Assembly: GCF_003867075.1 (NCBI RefSeq)
Contig: NZ_CP032544.1
Location: 186,001 to 250,000 of the forward strand
Reading direction: 5' to 3'
Origin: Tenacibaculum mesophilum
GTDB taxonomy: Bacteria > Bacteroidota > Bacteroidia > Flavobacteriales > Flavobacteriaceae
DNA length: 64,000 bases
The position numbers and the translations under genes were made by a program. Below are positions 17,933 to 25,651 of this stretch, piece by piece (position 1 is the stretch's first letter; each line of letters opens with the position of its first letter). Under the pieces are notes generated by a model. That model searched no databases. It worked only from the letters and a program-made list of their open reading frames with translations, and was not told the DNA's origin.

Positions 17933-18652
17933 TTAATTTAATTGATTTTCTAATTTGATTGCTTTTTTAAATAGAATATTGTTTTCTAAATGAATGTGTT
18001 TGTGTAAGTCTTCTTCAAATTCTTGTAGCATTGCTAAAGCAACTTTATAAGTGTTACAAGCGTCTTCAGGTGGAGTGTAATTATTGGTAAGTTTTGCAAT
18101 TATTCTAAATCTATTGCCTTCATTATCATGCTCTGTGTGCATCATGTTTATAGGATTTTCTACCGTACCAAATGGAGGAGGAGAAAGGGGAGTGTTTGAG
18201 TTACTTGCTTCAACTAACTTTTTAATAAAAGGAAATAAAATAAGTTCCTCTTTTTTCATATGTGTAGTAAGTTCCCCAGCACTTTTTTTAAAGAGTTGTA
18301 AAACCTCGTGTAGCTCAGGATGGTTGTTACCATGTACTTTAGCTAGTCTGGTTAAATATTCTAAAATTTCAGGAATTTGTTTTTCCACATAGGTATGGTG
18401 ATTTTGGTAGATATAATCACACAAAAAATCTAAGGACCAGCTTTGATAATCGTTAGTAGATTTAGAACCTTTATCAATGCGAGTTAGTTTATTGATTAAT
18501 ATATCAGGAGCAATGTTCTTTTTTTTAGCAACCTCTTGAATAGTTCTGTTACCGTTGCAGCAAAAATCAATTCCGTATAGTTTAAAAATTGTAGCTGTTT
18601 TATAGTTATTTGCAACTATGTCTGCTACTATTGAGTTGTTATTTATCTTCAT
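17933..18652 (-). CDS. ric: iron-sulfur cluster repair di-iron protein Ric (ScdA/YtfE)
   Basis: This 239-residue cytosolic protein repairs iron-sulfur clusters damaged by NO or oxidants. Residues 1-60 are the ScdA N-terminal domain with the diagnostic DFCCNGNRT (C31, C32). The rest is a hemerythrin-like bundle whose histidines and glutamates are in NHHTYVEKQIPE, NNHPELHEV, HMKKEELILFPF, MMHTEHDNEG and HKHIHLENN. It is the first gene of the ric-norB operon. An inverted repeat 30 bases upstream matches one in front of the Rrf2 regulator gene. Confidence 0.93.
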   Translation of the reverse strand: MKINNNSIVADIVANNYKTATIFKLYGIDFCCNGNRTIQEVAKKKNIAPDILINKLTRIDKGSKSTNDYQSWSLDFLCDYIYQNHHTYVEKQIPEILEYLTRLAKVHGNNHPELHEVLQLFKKSAGELTTHMKKEELILFPFIKKLVEASNSNTPLSPPPFGTVENPINMMHTEHDNEGNRFRIIAKLTNNYTPPEDACNTYKVALAMLQEFEEDLHKHIHLENNILFKKAIKLENQLN

Positions 18653-18681
18653 TTTGTTTTTATTTAATGTTATATAAATTA

Positions 18682-18705
18682 TAAAAAGACCTTTTTATCT
18701 TTTAT
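18682..18705. promoter_or_regulatory. candidate NsrR-like operator upstream of ric-norB
   Basis: The half-sites TAAAAAGAC and ATCTTTTAT are separated by six bases. The spacing is the same, and 7 of 9 and 8 of 9 bases match, when compared with the perfect palindrome at 19196-19219. It begins 30 bases before the ric start and should overlap the promoter. The match between the two sites is seen directly; that the Rrf2 protein binds here is inferred. Confidence 0.6.
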
Positions 18706-18719
18706 TATTCTAAATTTTT

Positions 18720-19160
18720 TTATTCTCGTTTTAGCCAAAAAGTATTTTTCTTGTCGTTGGTGTATAATACATCATGTAGGGTGTTTCCTTCTAACATTTT
18801 TCTCAAGTTATTTCTAATCTCTACAAATTTAAAGTGAAGAGGGCAGGGAGAGCTATCATCACATTGTTTTAAACCCAATCCGCAACCCGTATAAATACTA
18901 TCACCATCTAATACACGAACCACATCGCTTAAGCGAATTTTTTTAAGGTCAGCTTTATTAATTACAAATCCGCCATAAGGACCTTTAATAGAATCAATGA
19001 TATTATTTTTTGTTAAAATTTGTAATATTTTCCCTGTGAAAGCTTCAGGAGAATCAATAGCGGCAGCAATAGTTTTTACACCAACTTTATTATCTAAGCT
19101 AGATTGTTCTGCAACAAAAATAGTTGCTCTTAAACCGTATTCACAAGATTTTGAAAACAT
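18720..19160 (-). CDS. Rrf2-family Fe-S regulator, NsrR-like
   Basis: The 146-residue protein has the Rrf2 winged helix (residues 1-65, with CEYGLRATIFVAEQS and the wing KGPYGGFVINK). Three cysteines, C93, C100 and C106, sit in CGLGLKQCDDSSPCPLH, as in cluster-binding NsrR and IscR. NsrR members lose repression when NO attacks the cluster. Its position just upstream of ric and norB on the same strand, with a shared palindrome before each unit, supports control of NO detoxification. It is separated from ric by 67 bases holding the ric operator, so ric-norB can be transcribed on its own. Confidence 0.88.
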   Translation of the reverse strand: MFSKSCEYGLRATIFVAEQSSLDNKVGVKTIAAAIDSPEAFTGKILQILTKNNIIDSIKGPYGGFVINKADLKKIRLSDVVRVLDGDSIYTGCGLGLKQCDDSSPCPLHFKFVEIRNNLRKMLEGNTLHDVLYTNDKKNTFWLKRE

Positions 19161-19195
19161 ATAAAATAATATGTTACAAAGATATTAGTTTTTTT

Positions 19196-19219
19196 ATAAA
19201 AGACACTAAAGTCTTTTAT
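19196..19219. promoter_or_regulatory. candidate autoregulatory operator of the Rrf2 gene
   Basis: This is the perfect inverted repeat ATAAAAGAC-N6-GTCTTTTAT, located 36 bases before the rrf2 start codon. A degenerate copy with the same six-base spacer precedes ric. The length and position fit a dimeric repressor site over the promoter. Confidence 0.65.
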
Positions 19220-19228
19220 TTTTTATAA

Positions 19229-19256
19229 AAAAAGCATCATAAAAAAATGATGCTTT
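19229..19256 (-). terminator. terminator after DUF2147 gene
   Basis: An 11-bp stem around a short A-rich loop (AAAAGCATCAT paired with its complement) is followed on the minus strand by a T-run. It lies 17 bases past the DUF2147 stop. Confidence 0.8.
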
Positions 19257-19272
19257 TGAATGCTTTTAAGAC

Positions 19273-19698
19273 TTAGTTTTTTCGGTACCAGTAAGCGGTT
19301 CTACCAAAGGCAGCAAAACCTATGTAGCCTCTAATCTTTAACTTGTTGTCGTTTTCAAGTTTAATATAACATTTATATTCTTTTCCGTTTTTAGGATCTA
19401 AAATTTTTCCACCACTCCATTCATCACCATCTTTTTTTAGACCTGTTAAAATATTCATTCCTAAAATAGGGTTATTTTTACGCTTTCCACTACACTTATC
19501 ACAAACAGCTTCTTGACGATTTTTGTCTGTAATCTCAATAATTTTAGCGTAAGCCTTTCCATCTTTTTTATATACTTCTATTACAGAGTCAACTTTGTTG
19601 GTTTCTTCGTCACGATTTTCCCATTTTCCGAAAATAGTTTGTGCGCTCATGGATAAGCTAACGGTTGTAAATAATAAAGCAAAAAGTATTTTTTTCAT
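19273..19698 (-). CDS. exported DUF2147 protein
   Basis: The N-terminal 19 residues, MKKILFALLFTTVSLSMSA, are a cleavable signal peptide. The mature part is a DUF2147 beta-rich domain starting GKWENRDEETNKVDSVIEVY, with a middle CDKCSGKRKNNPILGMNIL (two cysteines that may form a disulfide) and ending IGFAAFGRTAYWYRK. It is expected in the periplasm or cell envelope. The function of the family is unknown. It is a single gene with its own terminator. Confidence 0.88.
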   Translation of the reverse strand: MKKILFALLFTTVSLSMSAQTIFGKWENRDEETNKVDSVIEVYKKDGKAYAKIIEITDKNRQEAVCDKCSGKRKNNPILGMNILTGLKKDGDEWSGGKILDPKNGKEYKCYIKLENDNKLKIRGYIGFAAFGRTAYWYRKN

Positions 19699-19748
19699 AA
19701 TTTAAAAGTTTTAATAGTATTTTAATTCTCAAAAAGTATTCCAATTAA

Positions 19749-20276
19749 TTAATCGTATTGTGCATCAAAGTTACTATCCCATTTTCCTTGTACACGTAAT
19801 ACTTGTTCTATAATATCTCTAGCACAACCATTACCTCCAGTTTTATCAGAAATGTATCTTGAAATTTGTTGTATTTCACGAGCAGCATCGTTAGGGCAAG
19901 AGGGCATACCAACGAGTTTCATTACAGGGTAATCAGGGATGTCATCTCCCATGTACACTATGTTTTCTGGGTTTAGTTTGTATTTTTTAACCAATTCATT
20001 AAACTGTTGAATCTTATCATGAGCTCCTAAATAAATATCGGTAATACCTAAGCCTTCTAAACGTGTACGCACTCCTTCGTTTTTTCCACCAGAGATAATA
20101 CAAACCTTATAACCAGCTTTTACAGCTGCTTTTAAGGCGTATCCATCTTTAATATTCATTTGACGTACAAGCTGTCCGTCAGGAAAAACGGTTACGATTC
20201 CGTTAGTTAATACTCCGTCTACATCAAAAATAAAGGTATCTATTTGAGGTAAGTATTCTTTATAACTCTTTTCCAT
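19749..20276 (-). CDS. KdsC-like HAD phosphatase (KDO-8-phosphate phosphatase family)
   Basis: The enzyme family removes phosphate from 3-deoxy-manno-octulosonate-8-phosphate (or related sugar phosphates) during lipopolysaccharide core synthesis. The 175 residues contain the HAD nucleophile motif TFIFDVDGVLTNG, motif II CIISGG, and the late YMGDDIPDYPVMK. It is a cap-less C0 HAD that works as a tetramer. The start at 20276 (MEKSYKEYLPQ) is preferred over 20327, which would overlap the upstream gene by 68 bases. As chosen it overlaps DUF2520 by 17 bases, indicating coupling. Confidence 0.85.
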   Translation of the reverse strand: MEKSYKEYLPQIDTFIFDVDGVLTNGIVTVFPDGQLVRQMNIKDGYALKAAVKAGYKVCIISGGKNEGVRTRLEGLGITDIYLGAHDKIQQFNELVKKYKLNPENIVYMGDDIPDYPVMKLVGMPSCPNDAAREIQQISRYISDKTGGNGCARDIIEQVLRVQGKWDSNFDAQYD

Positions 20277-21018
20277 TTTGTTGGATTGATTTTGTAATAA
20301 GTTTATAAATTTCTTGTTGTTCAGCATTTAATAATGCTAAATGGTTTTGAATAGTTTTTTGGTCATTTCTTTTGGCAGGACCTGTTTGTGCTGCCTTAGG
20401 ACTCAATTCGGTTATTTTTTGAGCTGTCTCCTGAATTAGAGGTAGTAATACTTCAAAAGGAACTTGATATTCGTTGCAAATATCAGCACCAATTTTATAC
20501 ATGTGATTAGTGAAATTGTTTACAAAAACGGCAGAAACATGTAATCGTTTACGTTGCTCCGAGTTGATTCGATATACCTTTTTTCCAATAGATTTAGCAA
20601 GGGTCTCTAATAACTGCAAATCTTCTTCGTTTTCAGCTTCTAAACAAAAAGGAATTTCATCAAAGTTTACATCTTTGTCTTTAGAAAAGCTTTGTAATAG
20701 ATAAAAAATACCCTTGCGTCCAATGTTTTGTAACGATTGCATAGCTACACTACCAGAAGTGTGTACAACTAAGCCGTTTTTTTGTTCAATTTTACGAGAA
20801 ACATCACCAATAGCATCATCAGAAACCGCAATGATATACACATCGGCTTCTGTTAAAAGTTCTATACTATTTGTAATAGGAGTAACTTCTTTTAAATGCT
20901 CTATTTGCTCTATATTTCGAGCATACATTTGTACTAACGATACTTCGTTTGTTTTACTAAAAGCATTGGCTAAATGTGTAGCTACATTACCGCCTCCTAT
21001 AATGGCAACCTTAATCAT
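20260..21018 (-). CDS. Rossmann-like DUF2520 protein
   Basis: The 252-residue protein has an N-terminal NAD(P)-binding Rossmann domain starting VAIIGGGNVATHLANAFS with the GxGxxA pattern. A C-terminal all-helical DUF2520 domain follows (KRLHVSAVFVNNFTNHMY, then LIQETAQKI and TGPAKRNDQKTIQNHL). It resembles ketopantoate and pyrroline-carboxylate reductases but has no proven reaction. It is upstream of and overlaps the KdsC-like gene, a neighbour pair common in Flavobacteriia. Confidence 0.87.
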   Translation of the reverse strand: MIKVAIIGGGNVATHLANAFSKTNEVSLVQMYARNIEQIEHLKEVTPITNSIELLTEADVYIIAVSDDAIGDVSRKIEQKNGLVVHTSGSVAMQSLQNIGRKGIFYLLQSFSKDKDVNFDEIPFCLEAENEEDLQLLETLAKSIGKKVYRINSEQRKRLHVSAVFVNNFTNHMYKIGADICNEYQVPFEVLLPLIQETAQKITELSPKAAQTGPAKRNDQKTIQNHLALLNAEQQEIYKLITKSIQQNGKEL

Positions 21019-21170
21019 AGCACGAAGATATTGAAATTAATTAAAATTATTTTCGCATATTTGTACCATTATGATTGTATAAGTCACCTCAAATAGTTGT
21101 GTTGCTTGAGCAACAAATAGTTATGTCTTATTTCTTTTAAGACAATTTTATGTATTTATAAAACTTTATA

Positions 21171-22580
21171 ATGACTGAAAACAATCAAACATCAAAACAA
21201 ACTATATTCTCACTTTTTAAAGATGCTGTTTTAGGAAGACAGCAAGATTTTACGACAGGAAGTATTGGTAAAGCAATTTTTGTATTAGCAATTCCGATGA
21301 TTTTGGAAATGCTGATGGAATCTATTTTTGCCTTGGTAGATATTATTTATGTATCTAGAGTAAGCGTAAATGCTGTAGCTACTGTAGGGTTAACAGAGTC
21401 TGTACTTACGTTAGTGTATGCTGTAGCCATAGGGTTAAGTATGGCAGCAACAGCTTTAGTCGCTAGAAGAACAGGGGAGAAGGATTTAGAAGGAGTAAAT
21501 CAAACAGCAGTGCAAGTTATATTTTTAGGAGTTTTTATTTCTATCCTTATTAGTATTGTTGGAATTGTATATCCGAAGGAAATATTAGCACTTATGGGAG
21601 GCGAGCCTGATTTAATTGCTGAAGGTTACGGATATACTCGTGTATTATTGGGTGGAAACATAACAGTAATGTTATTGTTTTTAATCAATGCTGTTTTTAG
21701 AGGAGCGGGAAATGCATCCATTGCAATGTGGACGCTGATTTTATCAAACGGATTAAATATTATACTTGATCCTATTTTTATTTTTGGGTTAGGTCCAATA
21801 CCTGCATATGGAGTAGAGGGAGCGGCTATTGCAACAACGATTGGAAGAGGGACGGCAGTTATAGCGCAATTAGGAGTATTGTTTTTTGGAGCAGGTAAAA
21901 TAAAAATAGCGTTTAAAGATTTAGTGGTTAGAGTTTCTGTAATGATAAACTTAATAAAAGTATCATTAGGAGGAATAGGGCAGTTTATTATCGGAACTTC
22001 AAGTTGGGTATTTTTAATGCGAATTATGTCCGAATTTGGTAGTGAAGTGCTAGCAGGATATACAATTGCCATTCGGATAATGATGTTTACCTTGATGCCT
22101 GCTTGGGGAATGAGTAATGCAGCAGCAACATTGGTAGGTCAAAATTTAGGAGCAGAACAACCAGAGAGAGCAGAGAAGTCTGTTTGGATAACGAGTAAAT
22201 ATTGTGCAATTTTTATGGGAGCAGTCTCATTGATTTATATATTCTTTGCTCCAACTTTTTTAGGATGGTTTTCTGAAAAGACTGAAGTTGTTGAAAATGG
22301 AGCTTTGTGTTTGCAAATTATGGCAGCTGGATACATAGCATATGCTTATGGAATGGTTGTAATTCAATCTTTTAATGGTTCAGGAGATACCAAAACACCA
22401 ACCTATATCAACTTTGTGTGCTTCTGGTTATTTCAATTACCGTTTGCATACATAATGGCTATTACGTTAGATTTTGGTCCTGTAGGAGTCTTTTTAGCAA
22501 TAACTTTAGCAGAAATTTTAATAGCTGTTGTTGGTATTTGGATGTTTAAAAAAGGAAAATGGAAAACAGTTAAAGTGTAA
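21171..22580 (+). CDS. MATE-family efflux transporter
   Basis: The 469-residue inner-membrane protein has two repeats of six helices, starting FTTGSIGKAIFVLAIPMILEM. The second half is recognised by SSWVFLMRIMSEFGSEVLAGYTI. MATE proteins export cationic drugs or metabolites using a sodium or proton gradient. Upstream (21054-21170) a possible promoter box with one mismatch to TAnnTTTG at 21054-21061 precedes two small hairpins (21101-21114 and about 21124-21142) that would lie in a leader of about 100 bases. The substrate is unknown. Confidence 0.9.
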   Translation: MTENNQTSKQTIFSLFKDAVLGRQQDFTTGSIGKAIFVLAIPMILEMLMESIFALVDIIYVSRVSVNAVATVGLTESVLTLVYAVAIGLSMAATALVARRTGEKDLEGVNQTAVQVIFLGVFISILISIVGIVYPKEILALMGGEPDLIAEGYGYTRVLLGGNITVMLLFLINAVFRGAGNASIAMWTLILSNGLNIILDPIFIFGLGPIPAYGVEGAAIATTIGRGTAVIAQLGVLFFGAGKIKIAFKDLVVRVSVMINLIKVSLGGIGQFIIGTSSWVFLMRIMSEFGSEVLAGYTIAIRIMMFTLMPAWGMSNAAATLVGQNLGAEQPERAEKSVWITSKYCAIFMGAVSLIYIFFAPTFLGWFSEKTEVVENGALCLQIMAAGYIAYAYGMVVIQSFNGSGDTKTPTYINFVCFWLFQLPFAYIMAITLDFGPVGVFLAITLAEILIAVVGIWMFKKGKWKTVKV

Positions 22581-22643
22581 ACTTCATTTAGTAAATTAGC
22601 TATAATTATTTTAAAGGAAGTACTATATAAAACAATACAATAA

Positions 22644-23360
22644 ATGAAACTAGATATATTAGCTTTTGGAGCGCACCCTGACGATGTTGAATTAGGATGT
22701 GCAGCGACCTTATCTAAAGAAATTTCAGAAGGGAAAAAAGTTGGGATAGTTGATTTAACTCGTGGAGAGTTAGGAACAAGAGGTTCTGCCGAATTGCGTG
22801 ATAAAGAAGCATCAATAGCCGCTGATATTTTAGGAGTATCAATACGAGAAAACCTAGGTTTTGCAGATGGTTTTTTTAAAAATGATAAAGAACATCAACT
22901 AGAGGTTATAAAAATGATACGTAAGTATCAACCAGAAATAGTGTTGTGTAATGCTATTGATGATCGCCATATTGATCATTCTAAAGGAAGTCAGTTAGTG
23001 TCTGATGCTTGTTTTTTAAGTGGTTTGCTTAAAATAGTAACTGAGTTAGATGGAGCTCAACAAGAAAAATGGAGACCGAAACAAGTTTATCACTATATAC
23101 AATGGAAAAATATTGAACCTGACTTTGTGGTAGATGTTACTGGTTTTATGGACAAAAAAATAAGTTCAGTTATGGCGTATTCATCACAGTTTTTTGATCC
23201 GAAAAGTAATGAGCCAGAAACGCCTATAACTAGTAAAAACTTTACCGATAGTATAGAGTATAGGGCAAGAGATTTGGGTAGATTAATAGGAGTTGATTTT
23301 GCAGAAGGCTTTACATCAGAACGTTACGTGGCAGTAGAAAATTTAAGTAAATTAATTTAA
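22644..23360 (+). CDS. bshB1: bacillithiol biosynthesis deacetylase BshB1
   Basis: The zinc enzyme deacetylates N-acetylglucosaminyl-malate, the second step of bacillithiol synthesis, in the cytoplasm. The 238 residues show the LmbE-family metal motif AHPDDVELGC at 11-20, GELGTRGSAELR, and the second metal histidine in the segment DDRHIDHSKGS near 107-117. The opening MKLDILAFGAHPDD is characteristic of the BshB1 subgroup. BshA and BshC are not in the window. It is followed by tRNA-His, which has its own promoter. Confidence 0.93.
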   Translation: MKLDILAFGAHPDDVELGCAATLSKEISEGKKVGIVDLTRGELGTRGSAELRDKEASIAADILGVSIRENLGFADGFFKNDKEHQLEVIKMIRKYQPEIVLCNAIDDRHIDHSKGSQLVSDACFLSGLLKIVTELDGAQQEKWRPKQVYHYIQWKNIEPDFVVDVTGFMDKKISSVMAYSSQFFDPKSNEPETPITSKNFTDSIEYRARDLGRLIGVDFAEGFTSERYVAVENLSKLI

Positions 23361-23367
23361 AAAAAAG

Positions 23368-23399
23368 TTTTGCCACAATGTAAAAAGAATGTATATTTG
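23368..23399 (+). promoter_or_regulatory. tRNA-His promoter
   Basis: TTTTG at 23368-23372 and TATATTTG at 23392-23399 are exactly 19 bases apart, matching the Bacteroidota primary sigma factor consensus. Transcription should begin near 23406, about ten bases before the tRNA. Confidence 0.85.
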
Positions 23400-23416
23400 C
23401 ACCCGCAAGTTACATG

Positions 23417-23490
23417 GTGATTGTAGCTCAGCTGGTTAGAGCGCCGGATTGTGGTTCCGGAGGTCGCCGGTTCGAACCCGGTCTTTCACC
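23417..23490 (+). tRNA. tRNA-His (GTG)
   Basis: The cloverleaf has a D stem GCTC/GAGC, an anticodon stem CCGGA/TCCGG around a loop with anticodon GTG, and a T arm GCCGG-TTCGAAC-CCGGT. A G at 23416 can serve as the extra G-1 of tRNA-His, paired with C73. CCA is not fully encoded. The acceptor stem has two consecutive U-U oppositions at pairs 5-68 and 6-67. Confidence 0.95.
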
Positions 23491-23492
23491 CA

Positions 23493-23521
23493 AAACCTTC
23501 TCAATTTGAGAAGGTTTTTTT
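23493..23521 (+). terminator. terminator after tRNA-His
   Basis: The stem ACCTTCTCAA/TTGAGAAGGT is followed by a run of seven T, three bases after the tRNA 3' end. Confidence 0.88.
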
Positions 23522-23572
23522 GTGTTTTAAATTTACTTTTAAAATTAGTGTTGAATAAAAAAGCCTCTCAGT

Positions 23573-24481
23573 TTATTGAGAAGCTTTTCTGTTTTCTAGC
23601 CATTGCGCGTATTTGTCTTTATGTTTAAAGCGTTTGTGTGTCCATAAATAAAACTCTGGTTGTGCTTTGATATTTTTTTCGGTAATTTCTAAATACTTGT
23701 CTGTTATTTGATAGTTTTCGAAATCTTTTGGATTTTCTGTTATCAGTTCAAATTCAACTTCAAAATAACCTCTCTTAACTTTTTTTGCAACATAGTTGAC
23801 TACAGCAAAGTTATATTTTTTTGAAAGTATTTCAGCTCCAGTATGTACTGGAACCTTAATACCTAAGAATTTAGCCCAATAATGAGTTTTGTGTATTTGA
23901 GGAGATTGATCGCTTAATAATATGTATATTCCTTGTGTTTTATTTTTGTAATTTTTGTGAATTCCTTTGACTGTTTCAGAAGTTTTTAAACCAATAATTC
24001 CGAATTTAGTTCTTGAAGTTTTTACAGCTTTTTCAAAGTATTTGTTGGCAAGCCTTGTATAGGCACCAAAAACTTCTCCGTTCAAAACTAAAGGAAGTCC
24101 AAAAGACCATTCCCAGTTAGCTTGATGTGCTCCTACTAAAGCAATGCTTTTACCTTCTTTAGTTAGTTTGTTTACTAGTTCAGGGTTTTTGTATTTGTAG
24201 CGTTTATGTATTTCTTTTTTACTAATGGTAAAAGACTTAATGCTTTCAAAAATTAAATCGACAAAGTGTTTGTAAAACTTTCTTGCAATGTTTTTTATTT
24301 CCTTGTCGCTTTTATCTGGAAAAACTTTTTTTAGATTTTCTACAACCACTTTTTTACGGTATCCTATAAGGTTGAATATAATAAGACGGAAAAAGTCAGA
24401 AATTATATATAATAATCTCATGGGTAAAATTGATAGCATCCATATTAGTGGATAAACAATAATAAATAAGAATAGTTTCAT
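23573..24481 (-). CDS. lysophospholipid/lipid A acyltransferase (LpxL/HtrB family)
   Basis: This 302-residue inner-membrane protein starts with a membrane helix (YPLIWMLSILPMRLLYIISDFF) and carries the family motif VGAHQANWEWS near residue 117, an HX4E catalytic dyad. ILLSDQSPQ and WAKFLGIKVPVHTGAEIL are also family motifs. Relatives transfer acyl chains to lipid A precursors or aminolipids; in Bacteroidota a role in ornithine- or glycine-lipid synthesis is possible too. It stands alone, divergent from rhomboid. Confidence 0.87.
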   Translation of the reverse strand: MKLFLFIIVYPLIWMLSILPMRLLYIISDFFRLIIFNLIGYRKKVVVENLKKVFPDKSDKEIKNIARKFYKHFVDLIFESIKSFTISKKEIHKRYKYKNPELVNKLTKEGKSIALVGAHQANWEWSFGLPLVLNGEVFGAYTRLANKYFEKAVKTSRTKFGIIGLKTSETVKGIHKNYKNKTQGIYILLSDQSPQIHKTHYWAKFLGIKVPVHTGAEILSKKYNFAVVNYVAKKVKRGYFEVEFELITENPKDFENYQITDKYLEITEKNIKAQPEFYLWTHKRFKHKDKYAQWLENRKASQ

Positions 24482-24568
24482 TAAATGATATTTTTGACAA
24501 ATATCGTATTAATTACTGAATGATTTGTTTTGTTAACTTTTGTTTATTTTTGTGGATAAACATAAATT

Positions 24569-25210
24569 ATGAGTCAAATTATTATTATACTAATTGTAGC
24601 TAATGTGTTGGTATCTTTAAAAGGATTTAGTGATGCAGCTTTTTTTGATCGTTATAAATTTCAAGTTCAAAGAATATTAGGGGGAGAAAAAATACGAATG
24701 TTAACTTCAGGTTTTTTGCATGTAGATTGGTTGCATTTAGGATTTAATATGTATGCTTTGTATTTATTTGGAAAAGTAGTTGACTCAAGTTTTGGTACAT
24801 TCAATTTTATTTTAATCTATTTTGTAAGTTTAATATCGGGAAGTATGTATTCGTTGTATCAACATAAAAAAATGCCTTATTATAGTGCAGTTGGTGCATC
24901 AGGAGCTGTGTCTGGAGTAATATTTTCTTCTATAATGTTATATCCAAGTATGGAGTTGGTTATGTTGCCAATACCAATACCAATTCCAGGATATGTTTTT
25001 GGTGTAGGATATTTATTGTATTCTATTTACGGAATGAAAAACCAAGTAGGTAATATCGGTCATTCCGCTCATTTAGGAGGTGCTATTGGTGGATATTTGA
25101 TAACATTAGTGTTGCGACCAGGTGTGATAACAAATCATACAATAATGGTTGGTATTATGGGAGTAATTATTCTAGGATTGTTTTTATTTGGAGATAAGCT
25201 AAATAAATAA
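24569..25210 (+). CDS. rhomboid-family intramembrane serine protease
   Basis: The 213-residue membrane protein has six predicted helices. Catalytic serine S111 is in GASGAVSG and the catalytic histidine is in GHSAHLGGAIGG near 165-168. WLHLGFNMYALYLFGKVVDS is the conserved L1/helix-2 region with the asparagine. It cleaves substrates inside the membrane; the targets are unknown. A TATTTTTG box at 24545-24552 precedes the start by 17 bases, and a strong bidirectional terminator separates the gene from the tRNA-Gly cluster. Confidence 0.92.
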   Translation: MSQIIIILIVANVLVSLKGFSDAAFFDRYKFQVQRILGGEKIRMLTSGFLHVDWLHLGFNMYALYLFGKVVDSSFGTFNFILIYFVSLISGSMYSLYQHKKMPYYSAVGASGAVSGVIFSSIMLYPSMELVMLPIPIPIPGYVFGVGYLLYSIYGMKNQVGNIGHSAHLGGAIGGYLITLVLRPGVITNHTIMVGIMGVIILGLFLFGDKLNK

Positions 25211-25242
25211 AAAAAACCGAAACTAATGTTTCGGTTTTTTTT
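25211..25242. terminator. bidirectional terminator (rhomboid / tRNA-Gly)
   Basis: The stem AACCGAAAC/GTTTCGGTT with a four-base loop is flanked by A-runs and T-runs on both sides. It ends the rhomboid transcript on the plus strand and the tRNA-Gly transcript on the minus strand. Confidence 0.88.
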
Positions 25243-25243
25243 G

Positions 25244-25316
25244 AGCGGGAGACCAGGTTCGAACTGGCGACATTCAGCTTGGAAGGCTGACGCTCTACCA
25301 ACTGAGCTACTCCCGC
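25244..25316 (-). tRNA. tRNA-Gly (TCC), copy 3 in transcription order
   Basis: A 73-base cloverleaf with acceptor GCGGGAG, anticodon loop CTTCCAA (anticodon TCC) and T loop TTCGAAC. It is identical to the two neighbouring copies and is the promoter-distal one, followed by the terminator at 25211-25242. CCA is not encoded. Confidence 0.96.
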
Positions 25317-25357
25317 GGTAAAGACTTTTGTAATTTCTTACAATTATGTAAAATTTG

Positions 25358-25430
25358 AGCGGGAGACCAGGTTCGAACTGGCGACATTCAGCTTGGAAGG
25401 CTGACGCTCTACCAACTGAGCTACTCCCGC
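25358..25430 (-). tRNA. tRNA-Gly (TCC), copy 2
   Basis: Identical in sequence to the copies at 25244 and 25474. It is separated from copy 3 by a 41-base spacer and from copy 1 by a 43-base spacer, and the two spacers differ only by two homopolymer length changes. Confidence 0.96.
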
Positions 25431-25473
25431 GGTAAAGACTTTTTGTAATTTCTTACAATTATGTAAAAATTTG

Positions 25474-25546
25474 AGCGGGAGACCAGGTTCGAACTGGCGA
25501 CATTCAGCTTGGAAGGCTGACGCTCTACCAACTGAGCTACTCCCGC
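25474..25546 (-). tRNA. tRNA-Gly (TCC), copy 1 (promoter-proximal)
   Basis: First gene of the three-copy array, about 14 bases from the promoter box at 25560-25567. The cloverleaf and anticodon are the same as in the other two copies. The array repeats with a unit of about 115 bases. Confidence 0.96.
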
Positions 25547-25559
25547 AGTAAAGCGGTTG

Positions 25560-25590
25560 CAAATATAATACTGCTTTTGTTATTTACAAA
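25560..25590 (-). promoter_or_regulatory. tRNA-Gly array promoter
   Basis: On the minus strand TTTG (25587-25590) and TATATTTG (25560-25567) are separated by 19 bases, an exact Bacteroidota promoter. No further promoter is present in the spacers, so the three tRNAs share one transcript. Confidence 0.85.
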
Positions 25591-25651
25591 GACTTTTTTG
25601 TAAAAAAAAATGAAAAAAAAAGCACACTTTTTATAAGTATCAGATAATGAG

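Noticed and set aside
21101..21142. Small RNA or riboswitch before the MATE gene
   Set aside because: Two small hairpins exist, but there is no recognisable riboswitch core or T-run, so they are only mentioned in the gene entry.
25344..25562. A 72-codon open frame on the minus strand across two tRNA-Gly genes
   Set aside because: It is a translation of tRNA sequence (the GVAQLVERQPSKLN-type product is a known false protein) and overlaps two certain tRNAs and their spacer.
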